DNA of 64,000 bases from Apis mellifera (Eukaryota > Arthropoda > Insecta > Hymenoptera > Apidae). The notes below the pieces were generated by a model that searched no databases, was not told where the DNA came from, and saw only the letters and a program-made list of their open reading frames with translations. The position numbers were made by a program, and so were the translations under genes. Of this stretch, positions 1-11,279 are shown piece after piece (the stretch's first letter is position 1; each line of letters begins with the position of its first letter). The stretch lies in the NCBI RefSeq assembly GCF_003254395.2, contig NC_037646.1, positions 3,614,942-3,678,941 of the forward strand, given 5' to 3'.

Positions 1-60
1 GCTATATTTCAGAATAACTAGTCTCTCGTTTGCCAGAATATATTATTGAAAACGACAAAT

Positions 61-144
61 TTTAGGTTAGGTTAGGTTAGATTAAGTTAGGTTAGATTAG
101 ATTAGGTTAGGTTAGATTGGATTAGCTTAGGTTAGATTAGGTTG
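61..144 (+). repeat. Degenerate (TTAGG)n tract, interstitial telomere-like
   Basis: About 80 bases are built of the pentamer TTAGG with interspersed TTAGA, TTAAG and TTGGA variants. TTAGG is the arthropod telomere repeat and the telomeric unit of honey bees. Here the units are degenerate and surrounded by unique sequence on the inner side, so this is an interstitial microsatellite and not a functional telomere. Confidence 0.8.
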
Positions 145-2225
145 TGTAAAGGATGTGTTTATGTACAAAATTATTGAAAAATTGTATACTTTATTGATTT
201 CAGAATATCGAAAATACGTTTCTAAGGTATATATAGGTAACCAAAGAAATGAAGCTTTATTTAATTCTCATCGATAAAGGGGAGGACTCGCCACGTAAAA
301 ATTCCCTTTCCTTCCCCCGTTTGAGTTCGCAAACTTTTCACGCCATCCTATTTCTTCAGACACAGCTGGGCCCATATCTTAACTCGCTCGCTTCTCTCGT
401 CGTCGTCCGAAGAGAAAAGCTTTATACGCGATGTTCCGAAACTCACGAGGTAGCACCTGTTACACCCAGAAACCTCGTCGATCGAGCGTAGAGCCAGCTG
501 GGCCACCCGACAACCTTACATTAACTTTATCGTAATTACATCGAGCGGTTCCACGTATAATAAACGCTAATACCAGCGAACGTATGCTGTTGTGCGTGTA
601 TTCCTCGAGACGCTTACAGAGAGAGATATATCTTCGTGCTTTACTTTCACGCAATCAGCCATGATTGGTGATTTCTCTCGAATAAACGAAAGTGAACTTT
701 TCCCTCCAGCGATTCGAATTGAAAATATTTAGTCAAAGTGTCAATTAAATCAATTAATCTTGCTTCCTATGAATAGCCCAATGATTTACAACGATAAAGA
801 TATCGATCAGACTATTCTTAAAATATCTTCCATTCTTCTCTCTCTCCTTTGTCGTTTTTCTCGAAGAAAGAAAAGGAAGAAAAGAAAGAGAAAGTCGCGG
901 TATCGAAACATTGGGAAACGGATTCGTACTTTGTTCGATGGAGGAGGGTGGGTTATGTATTGGCACGTGTACGTAATTGTAGCTATTTGTCGGGGGACGA
1001 AGCGAGAGAAAGAGGGTGGTGAGAGCCGGGGAAAAGTCGATGGGGTGTGGAGAGAGAGAGAGAGAGAGAGGGTGTCTCGTCCGGCGGTCGCGGATGAACG
1101 CGCAATGCATCACGGGATTGCGTGGAGGACGTATATCTCCGAGTAATAGCACATGGATACCCGAGATCCCTTTCTAACCATCCTCCTCTTTCTTTATCCC
1201 TTTCGATCTTGACCTCTCTTTTCCTTTTCTATCGCGAAAATGGAAATTCTCTGGAAATTTTTAAAGGTGAATATCACAGTAGAGTTCCATCGTCATTTGA
1301 TGAATTCTTCTTTCCCCTGATTTCATTCACGATCGATTTCGATTTTCCAGCGATTATTATTCGGCTTTATTATAACGCAAATATCAAAAGATACGTATGC
1401 GTATTTAAACGTTTCTTTTCGAAAATTAAAACGCAGCCGCGATTCAGCTCGCCAACTCAATTTCGTCCGCACAAAAGCCGGTTAAATTTAATACACGCTC
1501 CAAGTGAAAAACAACCCTCCCCAAATGATACGCATATATCACTTTGATATAACACATAAAGGATGTACAATTCGAAGTTGATCAGTTTTTACCCGAGAAA
1601 GAAGGGGATGGAAAAAAAATGATACACGCAGATACGAAGCTTCTGGTTTCTGGTTTCTACGAACAGGAGAAACGGAAAGAGAGCTTTTTGCGATCATTAA
1701 TATAGCTTATCCCAGCTGGATTATTCTCCAACGTCGGGTCGTAAAAAGGGGGGAGGGACGTTCGCGTGTAAAAGAGCGATGCAAATTAGCCGTTTTTCGG
1801 TGCCGCTCCATTGGATACCGGTCGCCCATAAAGTTTGGCCGCGTACGTGACGCGAAACAACGGATGGCACGCGTGCTCTCGGTTATCGGATCCGGATTTC
1901 TCTTTCTTCTTTTTTTTTTTTCCCCTCCCCCTTTCGTTTGTTGAACGGGTCAATTCAAGTTGTGCGCGGTTTATTTCCTGTCGAACTCTCGCAGGACGAA
2001 CGTGTCATAACCGTTTTACGGGTCCCGCAGGTTTTCGCCGCGAAATTTTCCTTCCCTGAACGCTGGTCGTAACACTGGATCAAGTTACGATGTCCAAAGG
2101 CGAAAGATTTCTATTCGATTTACAGGATAATGTAAAAATAAATATTATTAAAGTATTGGGAAGTATACGTCGTTTCTTAAAATTAATTCTATGAATCACG
2201 AACTCTTTCCAAGTAATGTTAATGA

Positions 2226-2345
2226 AACCGATCGAGATATCGGGATGAACCAAAATGTGACTTCGATAGCATGCTTTCCTCTATCTTTTGAATAAATTTG
2301 ATGACAAAATTTTAGTTTTTTTGGTACATTCTTTTAAACGAAAGT
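2226..2345 (+). repeat. Dispersed repeat, copy 1 (about 120 bp)
   Basis: This stretch matches 3864-3983 almost base for base, including the segments CGAGATATCGGGATGAACC and GATAGCATGCTTTCCTC. By eye there are only a few substitutions and no indel. It has no open frame and no recognisable transposase. It is probably a fragment of a dispersed non-autonomous repeat of unknown family. Confidence 0.75.
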
Positions 2346-3863
2346 GGAAAGGCGAAATAACGAAATCAAACGTTTAATTTTGACCGCAAACAACCCCTTT
2401 AACGGCCGAAATTACGCGTCCGTTTCTTCGAAAAAATTGCATCGCGTGAAAGCGGCTTAAACACCGGCAGAAACTCAATTACGGGCGAAAAAGGGGTACG
2501 CCGTTAAACGGTGCTCGTTGCGTACCGTTGTGAAATTATTATACGAGGAAGAAAGGAGAAGAAAGAAAGAAAAGGAAGAAAGAAAAAAAATTCTCTCCCC
2601 TCGCTTCGAGTCGCATTCACTTATTCGATTTATTTATTTGAGCCCGGCCCGACCTTTTCCATCCCCATCCGGCCGTTCCATGGAAATTTAATGCAAGTTG
2701 GATGCGTCGAACACGGTCGATTCGTATTGAAACGGCGCGCGAATAATTTGAGATTCATCGAGATGCACCGGGCCGAGTCACTTGTAATTCTTTTTCCCTC
2801 CGCCGTTTTCCTCGAACTCGTCTTACTCGACCCCCTCCCTCTCCTCTTTCTCCCCTTCTTGATCGGCGTTGTCCTTTTTGTCTCTCCATTTGCTCGAAAT
2901 GGGGCGGCGAGGTAGGTGGAATTACGATTGGCGAACGGAGCAATTGTCCCCAAGTTGGAGTGGAAAAAGGTTGGGGGGTGGAAGGAAAAGGAAAAGAGAA
3001 AGGGAGGGGAGAAGGAGGGACGAGGATGCGGTTAAGGGTGCGTCCCGGACATCGCTCCGTCGAAGTTAACTTTGCGTTTAACATCTGCCACGAAGGTTAA
3101 AATTTCCCTCGAGGTTTACTCCAAGTTGTACTAAGGTGTATATATATATATATCTTTTGCCTCGATTTAAGAAGAGAGAGAGAACAATTCTGATGGATTT
3201 AGTGCGAAAGAATGGAGAAAGACGGGGTATATAGATAGAGAGTTCTTATTTACGGCGAGAAAGTATTTTAGAAAGAAACGGTTATGGAAAAGGAGGGCCG
3301 TGGTTTGAACATCTTTTTCCAGAGGGAATCCTTTAAAAAACTTTTCGATTAATTAAGCTTGAAATCGATCGAGGAATCCGACACATTTTAACAAAGTACC
3401 ATTAGTGAGATTGTAACGAGAAATAAACGTATTTATCGCGTAACTTCTTACTCAACTCGATTAAACGGTATTAAAATTAGGAAAACTTTGAACCGCTATA
3501 ACTCCGAAGATAATGACTTTTTATCGACGAATGAACGATCGTTGGAATCGTGGGATCTTCCCCTTTAAAACGCTTTTCGATTTATCTCGATACGACTTCC
3601 GGTTCCCGAGATATCGTCGTGCAAAGAAAAAGGTAATTTTTAATCGTTTACCATCCCTCCGTCCTTGTCGTTTATTCGGACCTCTCGCTCGCGCCTCGTC
3701 TCTCTGACCTAACCCAAACTCCAGACAAGCGACAGACGCGATTCCTGGAAAAACGTGGGAAACATTTCCAAGAAAAATATGTAGGTCATTGACTCGCGAG
3801 TCCATTCATAATCTTTGCACCGTTTTTAAGCGCCACGGACACTTTGAATCTTTATATCTCGGC

Positions 3864-3983
3864 AACCGATCGAGATATCGGGATGAACCAAAAAGTGACT
3901 TCGATAGCATGCTTTCCTCTATCTTTTGAGTAAATTTGATGACAAAATTTTAGTTTTTTTGGTACATTCTTTTACACGAAAGT
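3864..3983 (+). repeat. Dispersed repeat, copy 2 (about 120 bp)
   Basis: Direct-orientation copy of 2226-2345, about 1.64 kb downstream. Just before it, TATCTCGGCAACC (3855-3867) is an imperfect inverted match to GGTTCCCGAGATATC at 3601-3615. A segment of about 265 bp is therefore bracketed by inverted ends, which may mark a larger non-autonomous element. The family is unknown. Confidence 0.7.
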
Positions 3984-4600
3984 AAAAGTTCTATTTGTGA
4001 TAGAAGCCAGTTCATTTATGATGGAAAAAATTACTCGTTTCATAAATTTTGTAAGAAAAATATAGATTTTCAATTTTGAACATTCGAGAAATATTTCGTA
4101 GAAATATTTTTTTCCCCGACTCGTACACGATGGAATTTCGTCGGAGAGCGAAATCTAAAGAATCCAAGTATTATGGATAATCCATAACATCTATTGTTAT
4201 TAAATTCTCCCTACAATAATATCCTACAAAAAACTATAAATTAATTTTACAATCATTTTCCCTACCTATATCTATTTATTTCTACATTTTTTCTTTTTTT
4301 AAAGAAACCCATCCCATAATGAATAAAAACAAATATCTTATTTAAAAAAATTCAATAAATTCAATAATACAATTGAACGAACAGAGATGAAGTAGAGAAA
4401 AAAGGAATAACAAAATTATGAAAAGTTGATCGATACGAGAAACGAGGAGGGCGCGGAGGGAAAATATCGTTTCTATTAGAGATCGATTACGACAACAGTA
4501 GGCCGATTGCGTATCCGCGCGTAAATCTTGTCGCGTTCGCGATCAGAGGTCGGATCAGCGAATCGGATAAAAGTTAAATTCGCGATAAAAGCTCGATCGG

Positions 4601-4616
4601 CGCGCGCGCGCGCGCG
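4601..4616. repeat. (CG)8 alternating tract
   Basis: Sixteen bases of perfect CG alternation, flanked by further CG-rich sequence. Such tracts can adopt Z-DNA and are scarce in genomes with CpG depletion. Their presence fits the CpG-rich character expected of honey bee DNA. No function can be assigned. Confidence 0.85.
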
Positions 4617-7402
4617 TCCCATTCGTGAAATGAATAATAAACGGAGGGGGTTGGAAAGGGGTGGGGGCCGCGGGCCAATTATTCGGATAGCGAACAATTC
4701 TGTTGAAACTTGTTGATTTAACGAACGAATAGTCAACTAGATACGTTCGATTACGGAAACCCTTCATTTCTGTTTGCGCTGTTTCATCAAACGATATCGT
4801 TTGAATTTGATCAGCTCGACTCTGTCGCATCGATCGATAAAAACGGCCCGAAACCAGTTACCACACACGATCTTATCTTGGAAATTATTTCTCTTGCAAA
4901 ATTATCGTGCAGCTTCTTTATGGACGATAAGAATCCAAGAATGATAAATTTGTTAAAAATCATTAAATTTATGATTCAGCGCGAAACGGTATTGGCAGAT
5001 ACTAGGAATGGGGTATATTTGGATAATCGCGGACGATTCGATTATACGTTCGATTCAATGGCGGCGTTTATCGCGCCGAACCGCATATAAGGGGGGGGCG
5101 GTGATTTTTCGACTTGAATTCCCACGGACTTCTGAGAATATTGAAATCATAACGTACCGGCCATGAATATCATTCGGGTCTTAAGGCAATATAATCCAAA
5201 ATCGATCGAGCGGCGTAGAATAAATTTGACACTCTTCTTCTCCTCCCCTTTCATGGGCTTTGATGCTCAAATGGAAGAGAGAGAGAGAGAGAGTTTGGTT
5301 AGATCAGGACGATTCGATATTCCAATTTTTCACTGGATCGAAGCTTTCGTTTCGATGGATGGATTTTAGAAATTTTATTTAACCGCGGTGGTCGCTGATA
5401 ATGAGAAGATACGGCATAGAAAATGGGAAATATTATAATACGATATACGGACGTTAAGAGATTAATTAACCGGTCTGACAGATGAAATGGAATAAAATAA
5501 AATAAAAAAAGGGGGGGGGGATTTTAAACGGTCAAAAATTGAATTTAATATTTTAAATCCGACGTTGTGTGTACATGGAAATTTCACGTATTTAAAAATG
5601 TGCGGGTAAATTCTTAATGAAAATTTAATATTATCAATATTTTCATTAATCGTTGTAATACGTGAAATGAAAGAATTGGGTAATTACGAACGTAAATTCC
5701 TCAACGCGAGAAATTGCAATGGAAATCGATATTCACCTGTATCAAAACACGATCAATATTTAAACATATTTCGATACGTATAACCGCGTATAAACATTTG
5801 TTTATCTCCTTTCATTGTATAATACAAGCAACACATAATAAATTTGACTAGGATCAAAATAACTTTACCCCTTCATCAAGTACCCCTTTCTTCATACGTT
5901 GCTCAACTCGTATTTAAATGAATTTATTCTTGAAAAAGAAGAAGAAAAAAAATTAAAAATTCGAATTAACCGTGAGGTAATAAATTTAGAAGGAAAAAAA
6001 CTTTCGTGGAAAAATTTTATATCACAATTTATTACCCAACTGCCCATTTTCTACCATTCCAAATAACCACTTGTAACGCGTAATTCCTGCCGTATTTAAT
6101 CCTTAAGAAACGGGGAGGAGGGCAAAAAGGGGGACAAGGATGAGCAATCAGAAACGTAACGTCCCTATTTCCGGTCCGGCGTATTCACGTATCCCATGCG
6201 GGCATTAACGAACACGGGCAAAAAACGGGGGAAAGGGACGGGGAACTGTACTCCCTGTGTAAACGCTGGTAAATTAGTGTTTTCGCGGTTCAACTATGGT
6301 GGAACTATTATGGCGCAATAATCCAAGGAAGCGCGTAATAATTGCCGCGTTCCTCTCGAAAATAGAAGTGAAAAACCGAGGCAATAAATAGCCTCTCGAT
6401 ATTTATTTTAAACTGTGACACGGTTGTAAACGAGATTGAGCCGTAAACTGTTCCAAATGTTTTCCGTTTCACGCCATTCAAAGAGGGGCGGAACAATTTC
6501 GTAGATCAAATCGTCGTAAGGAAATATCGACAAGGGAGACGCATCGATTGCGTACGATTTGTCCCGCTGTTTATCGAAAACAAATACTAAACGAGAGAAA
6601 GATTGGACGAGCGTGACGAAAATCGAGACTTAATCCCTTGGATCCAAGTTTTTCTTTCGAAGTTTCTCGAATATAAAGAAGGAGAGAAAGAGAGAGGGAG
6701 AGATAAAGAGATAAGATTTTCCTGATATGTCAATTCTTTCTTCTTCCAATAATAATAAATTTGTAATTCGTTTTAGAAATTTTTCCAATGTTTGTTTTTT
6801 TCGAGAAGAGGATCATTCGCGTTTAGAAGTTTGTACAATTTTTGATGTGGAATTTTAAAATTTAAAATTTCCATCGAGTTATCGATAGAATTCGTAATTG
6901 TGGGATAATGATTTTTTCGAATTATGAATTTTGATATGCAAAGAGAAGTAAAAATTATTATATGCTTCGACGAGTACAATTTTTTCCCCACGTTGTTATT
7001 TATTTCTTGTCAATAATGCATATTTGTGTAACTTATGCGTGTTATATAATCAATACTTGAAACGTTTCACGTGTAACGAGATTACTTTTCAATCATTTGA
7101 ATTGGAATAATATTTATTGTAAAAAATTTTCATTCGCATTTTAGTTTAAATATTCGACTTCATGTTCCACAAAAAAAAATATTATAATACGTTTCCAATT
7201 AATTATCCAATTTTAAATTATACATTATAAAATTTCCCTCTTCGGCGTGTCGCGAATAATATACCAATCAAACAAATCAAATTTTAAATAATTTATTAAT
7301 CGTCGATATTATGTTACATCCATCGACTTGTTCGTTTCATTGCTATAATATCAATATAATATCGTATATTATTAAAAAAATCCTCGACCATTTTTGCTTC
7401 AG

Positions 7403-7739
7403 ATCTGCCAATTACGCAAACGCAACGAAACAATGCGAATTATCGGACATGGATCGGCTGACCGTCGCCGGATCGAACGCTTTCCAATCCTCCAAAGGGT
7501 TCGATTACCTCGAGAACCACTGCGTGGACGAACCGGTGAAACTTTGCGAATTCAAGAAACTGTCCGGCCGTATTTTGAAAACCGTGGACTCCGTTTACCA
7601 AGATGTTGGCAGCACCGAGGAGTGCAGGGAGCTCTGCTTGAATTCCCCGTTCCGTTGCCATTCCTACGATTACGGGGACACGGGTGACATGGTGTGCCGT
7701 CTCAGCCATCACTCCAGAGCCACTCTTTCGGATATTCAG
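7403..7739 (+). CDS. PAN/apple-ZP membrane protein, internal exon A (PAN domains)
   Basis: First exon of the gene inside the window; 112 complete codons (numbered 1-112 here). A pyrimidine-rich tract ending TTTTTGCTTCAG gives the acceptor. The first base completes a codon split by the upstream intron, and the exon ends in phase 0 at CAG before GTGAGA. Cys11 with the following CELSDMDR looks like the end of a first PAN/apple domain. Residues about 48-112 form a second one with the usual cysteine spacing (C48, C74, C78, C85, C98). PAN domains mediate protein contacts in secreted matrix proteins. With the ZP exons downstream, this fits the trynity/neyo/nyobe/morpheyus group, which shapes the apical matrix of insect epidermis. 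The paralogue is not settled, so no symbol is given. The upstream ATG at 7311 is intronic read-through and is not used. Confidence 0.9.
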
Positions 7740-10572
7740 GTGAGAGATTTCGATATCCTTTTGTAACTTTTTTTTTCTTCTCGTAAAAAAAGTGAAATAT
7801 TATCGTATATTCTTCGGATCTTGTTTTCGCTGCGTGAAAATAACGATTTGATCAAGATGAATGGGAAGATGGGAGAAATGGATGCAAAATATCATGATTC
7901 CATATAATTATAGACTCTTTTTTTAAACTTAATAATAGAGCTACTCCTCGAGTCCATCTCAATTTTCCATGTATCGTGCTCGATGAATACTTTGAACGTT
8001 TTGAAAAATTGAGAAATCCTTTGAAGCATTCAGGTCGGAGATAGTTCACTTTTTTTGCATAAATGATCACCTGCAGCGTGCATTAACGGGTTATAATTCA
8101 AAAAAAAGAAAAAAATAGGTCAGATGGAATACACCAAGTGAATTTATTCCATCCGTATCCTTTATCCATCATTAGCGTCGATTCTACTGGCCTATAACGA
8201 AAATAACAGTGTGCAAAAAAAGAAAAAGGGACAAATCTTCCCATAATCAACGATTAGTTCCATTTCAAACGCAATAAAACTCGAAATAAAAATTTCCAAT
8301 CGATGATAAATAACAATAATCCGCTATTAATTCTCTTCTAAGAGCAACGTTTCCATTTTAAATTTAATTTTTCCTCTAACAACAAAAATTATAAATATTA
8401 TTCACAAAACGGCAATCTTTCCTCTAAGAACAAAAAGTTTCCCTCACATTTATAACATTTCCTATTATTATTCATTGACAAAACGGCAATCTTTCCTCTA
8501 AGAACAAAAAGTTTCCCTCAAAGTTTCCCTTTATAACATTTTTATAACCTTTATACATATTTACTTATATACATATTTATAATCTTTATAACATTTCCTA
8601 TTATTATTCGTTGACAAAATGGCAGATACTTAATATTTTCAACAACCCTTCCAACAACCGAAATTTCCGTTCTTTCCATGTTTCGATAGATGGTCGTTTA
8701 TAATATTTCGAATGGATGGACCTTTATAACATTTTTATAACTTTTATACATATTTACTTATATACATATTTATAATCTTTATAACATTTCCTATTATTAT
8801 TCGTTGACAAAATGGCAGATACTTGATATTTCCAACAACCCCTCCTTCCTTCCAACAACCGAAATTTCCGTTTTTTCTGATGGATGGTCGTACACGTTTA
8901 ATAAAATTGTCGTTCAACGATTGCCCTTTCCCTTCCCCTCCGTCATGCGAAATTTCGTTGCGTCAACTTACTTTAATTTATTTGGCGTGCGCGGGGGTAC
9001 GGTGAAACAATTCGACGTCAATTTCGTGGGGGATAGAATTCGGTTGGAAATCGTGGACCGCACATTTCCACAACACCGTACCTCCTCCTCTCCGTGAAAG
9101 GGCCGGCAGGGATTTTCTGTAAACGTGATTACACTGCACACGTGGAAACCGGGTCGAACAATTCTCTGTGAGAACGCGTTTCGTGGAAAATCGAGTTTCC
9201 ATCGCAGATGCTTACCCTGTGACTCGGGCTCCTCGGCTTACGTGCATACGGTGCGCGCCCTGAGAAACTCAAGACAAAGACTTTTCTTCTCGCCAACCTG
9301 TTGAAGAATCGGCTCACTCTATTTCCACTGCCGTTCGAATTGAATCACTTCTTTTTTTTTTTTCCATATATCGTACGGATTCTTTTTTTTTTTTTATCGG
9401 ATCTTTATCTCACGTTCCTTGGAAAGAAGAAACGAGGGAAGTGGCTTTTTCATTTATTTTCATTTGTTTCAAGCAATGGTATCGAAAATTGTAGAACAAG
9501 TTGAAACAGTTTCTTCGGTATAAATTTAAGATATTTAAATTATTGGGATATATATTTTTTTTTAGAAGAAATCGATTATTGGATCTGCACGCGTTAAAGT
9601 AAATAGAGAAATGTAAGATAAAATTTCTTTAAGGATTCATCTTTCTCGAGTTTGAAATCCAGTTTGATTCTATATTTTTATTTTATTTTTTTCGAAACTT
9701 TAAAGCTCGGTTTCTACGTTTATTATTAAATAAATAACGCGTTACAATAATTGCGTGTAAACAGATGATAAAACCATGATTTTCGAATGAATGAACGAGT
9801 TCCATCCAGATTTGATATAATACATTTGCCGATTTATTCTCGAGGTTGTTACGATAAATAAGGGCGCATTTGTGACAATTTAAGTTCTATAAATAGCGGA
9901 TAATTATAACGCTGGTTAGCTATTTTAATAGAAATATGCAAATTGTTATTACTCAGGCGACCCAGATTATCGTATTATCGAGAAGAATTATCGAATTAGC
10001 ATAAACGATCGATACACGTACGTATACTAATAATATCGAATGACAGTTTGTTTACTATACGCAAATTACATATCCATATTTCATAATGTAAAATTAAAAA
10101 AGATTTTTTCCCTCTTCTTATTTCTTTTTCACCAACATATAAATAATACCCAGTTTATAATCCAGTATATCAATCATTTTGCCTAATAGGCCGAGCCAAT
10201 AATCGCGAAATTATGCGCGTCGTGTATAACCTCGAGATAAGATTCGTTTAATAGAATAATATTTATAACGTAAGTTGCCAGACTAATTTAATCGTCCAAT
10301 TTTTGCCCGTCTGCTTCTCTGAATCCAAACGAGATAAAAAAAAATTTTGGCCACGAAATTAATAATTAATCTTCTAAATCACGAGTCGATATTTAAAATT
10401 TGAATGAAGAGAATAAACAATAATTAATTTTATAAATTCTAATATTTTATCAGACACAATATATAATTTATATTAATTTCTAAATGCAATTTAAATGTTG
10501 TTACAAAGAATTAACTAATAAATTTTATGTAATTCAATTCGAAAGAAACAATAATCGTTGGTTGGTTTCCAG
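7740..10572 (+). other. Intron between PAN and ZP exons (2.8 kb)
   Basis: Starts GTGAGA directly after CAG at 7739 and ends GTTTCCAG before 10573, phase 0 at both sides. It is AT-rich and has no credible open frame. It contains a local tandem duplication at about 8530-8890 and T-tracts near 9350-9395. Nothing else recognisable. Confidence 0.85.
8530..8890 (+). repeat. Local tandem duplication (offset about 193 bp) in the intron
   Basis: The block TTTATAACATTTTTATAAC, followed by TTTACTTATATAC, CATTTCCTATTATTATTCG and TTGACAAAATGGCAGATACT, occurs near 8530 and again near 8723. Both copies end in AACAACCGAAATTTCCG. A shorter unit containing CTTTCCTCTAAGAAC is also doubled at about 8417 and 8490. 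These are recent non-coding duplications inside an intron. Confidence 0.75.
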
Positions 10573-11238
10573 GAACCTTATCTGGACGTGCCTGAGGGAT
10601 CGACGTACGAGTTGAGCTCTTGCTACAACGTGACCATAGATTGCCGTGCCGGGGACATGGTGACGAGGATCCAAACGAGCAAATTGTTCTACGGGAAGGT
10701 GTACGTGAAGGGGTCGCCGAATTCTTGCGTGCAGGACGTGAAGGGCGCGTTGGAGTTCGAGCTGAAAATGGCTTACGACGATCTGGAGTGCAACATAAGG
10801 CAGCAGGGGCTTGGCCGTTACCTGAACGACGTGGTGATCCAACACCACGACACCATCGTGACGAGCTCGGACCTCGGGCTGGCCGTCACCTGCCAATACG
10901 ATCTCACCAACAAAACCGTATCGAACGAGGTCGATCTCGGCGTGCACGGCGACATAACGCCCGCCCTTTCCGAGGAAGTGATCGTCGACTCGCCCAACGT
11001 CGCGATGAAGATCACCGATCGCAGCGGGAACGAGGCGATCCCCTCGGCCGAAGTCGGCGACCCGTTGGCCCTCAAGTTCGAGATACTGGACCCGAACAGC
11101 CCGTACGAGATATTCGTACGCGAGCTGGTCGCAATGGACGGCGTCGACTCCAGCGAGATAGTCTTAATTGACTCGGACGGCTGCCCCACCGATCACGTCA
11201 TCATGGGCCCCCTCTACAAGTCGGCCACCACCGGCAAG
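10573..11238 (+). CDS. PAN/apple-ZP membrane protein, internal exon B (ZP-N and most of ZP-C)
   Basis: An exon of 222 codons, phase 0 at both ends, with acceptor TTTCCAG and donor AAG before GTAAGA. It continues directly from exon A, joining DIQ to EPYLDVPEG, and is numbered 113-334. Beginning at C129 (SSCYNVTIDC, C129 and C136) it shows a zona pellucida domain: the ZP-N cysteines, the stretch LGLAVTCQYDL, then the linker and ZP-C with VGDPLALKFEI and GCPTDHVIMGPL. ZP domains polymerise secreted or membrane proteins into extracellular filaments. The two ZP halves are contiguous, but the final ZP-C cysteines lie in the next exon, 8.7 kb away. The exon is GC-rich and CpG-rich against AT-rich introns. 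The overlapping frames on both strands are shadows. Confidence 0.95.
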
Positions 11239-11258
11239 GTAAGAGTCTCCCTCTTTGT

Positions 11259-11279
11259 ATATATATATATATATATATA
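11259..11279. repeat. (TA)10 microsatellite just inside intron donor
   Basis: Perfect TA alternation about 20 bp downstream of the 5' splice site. A length-variable tract, useful only as a polymorphic marker. No regulatory role is evident. Confidence 0.85.

Larger units (their letters stand above)
1..7402. other. No recognisable exon; 5' flank or upstream intron of the PAN-ZP gene
   Basis: I looked for the missing upstream exon, which should encode the cysteine-rich start of the first PAN domain and end two bases into a codon before a GT. No candidate read as a PAN domain. The short open frames here are low-complexity or composition-driven and match no family I know. The stretch holds a degenerate TTAGG tract, a dispersed 120-bp repeat, an alternating CG tract, and GA and TA microsatellites. 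It is probably intronic or upstream sequence of the gene that enters at 7403. Confidence 0.6.

Noticed and set aside
7311..7402. ATG at 7311 as the true start of the PAN-ZP gene
   Set aside because: The stretch from 7311 is AT-rich, lacks a signal peptide, and ends in a clear polypyrimidine tract plus CAG acceptor. The first PAN domain would also be missing its start.
7394..7712. Frames on both strands overlapping the PAN exon, and likewise at 10534-11189 and 19878-20377
   Set aside because: Shadows of the real exons: they share GC-rich composition but give Arg/Ala/Pro-rich translations without domains.
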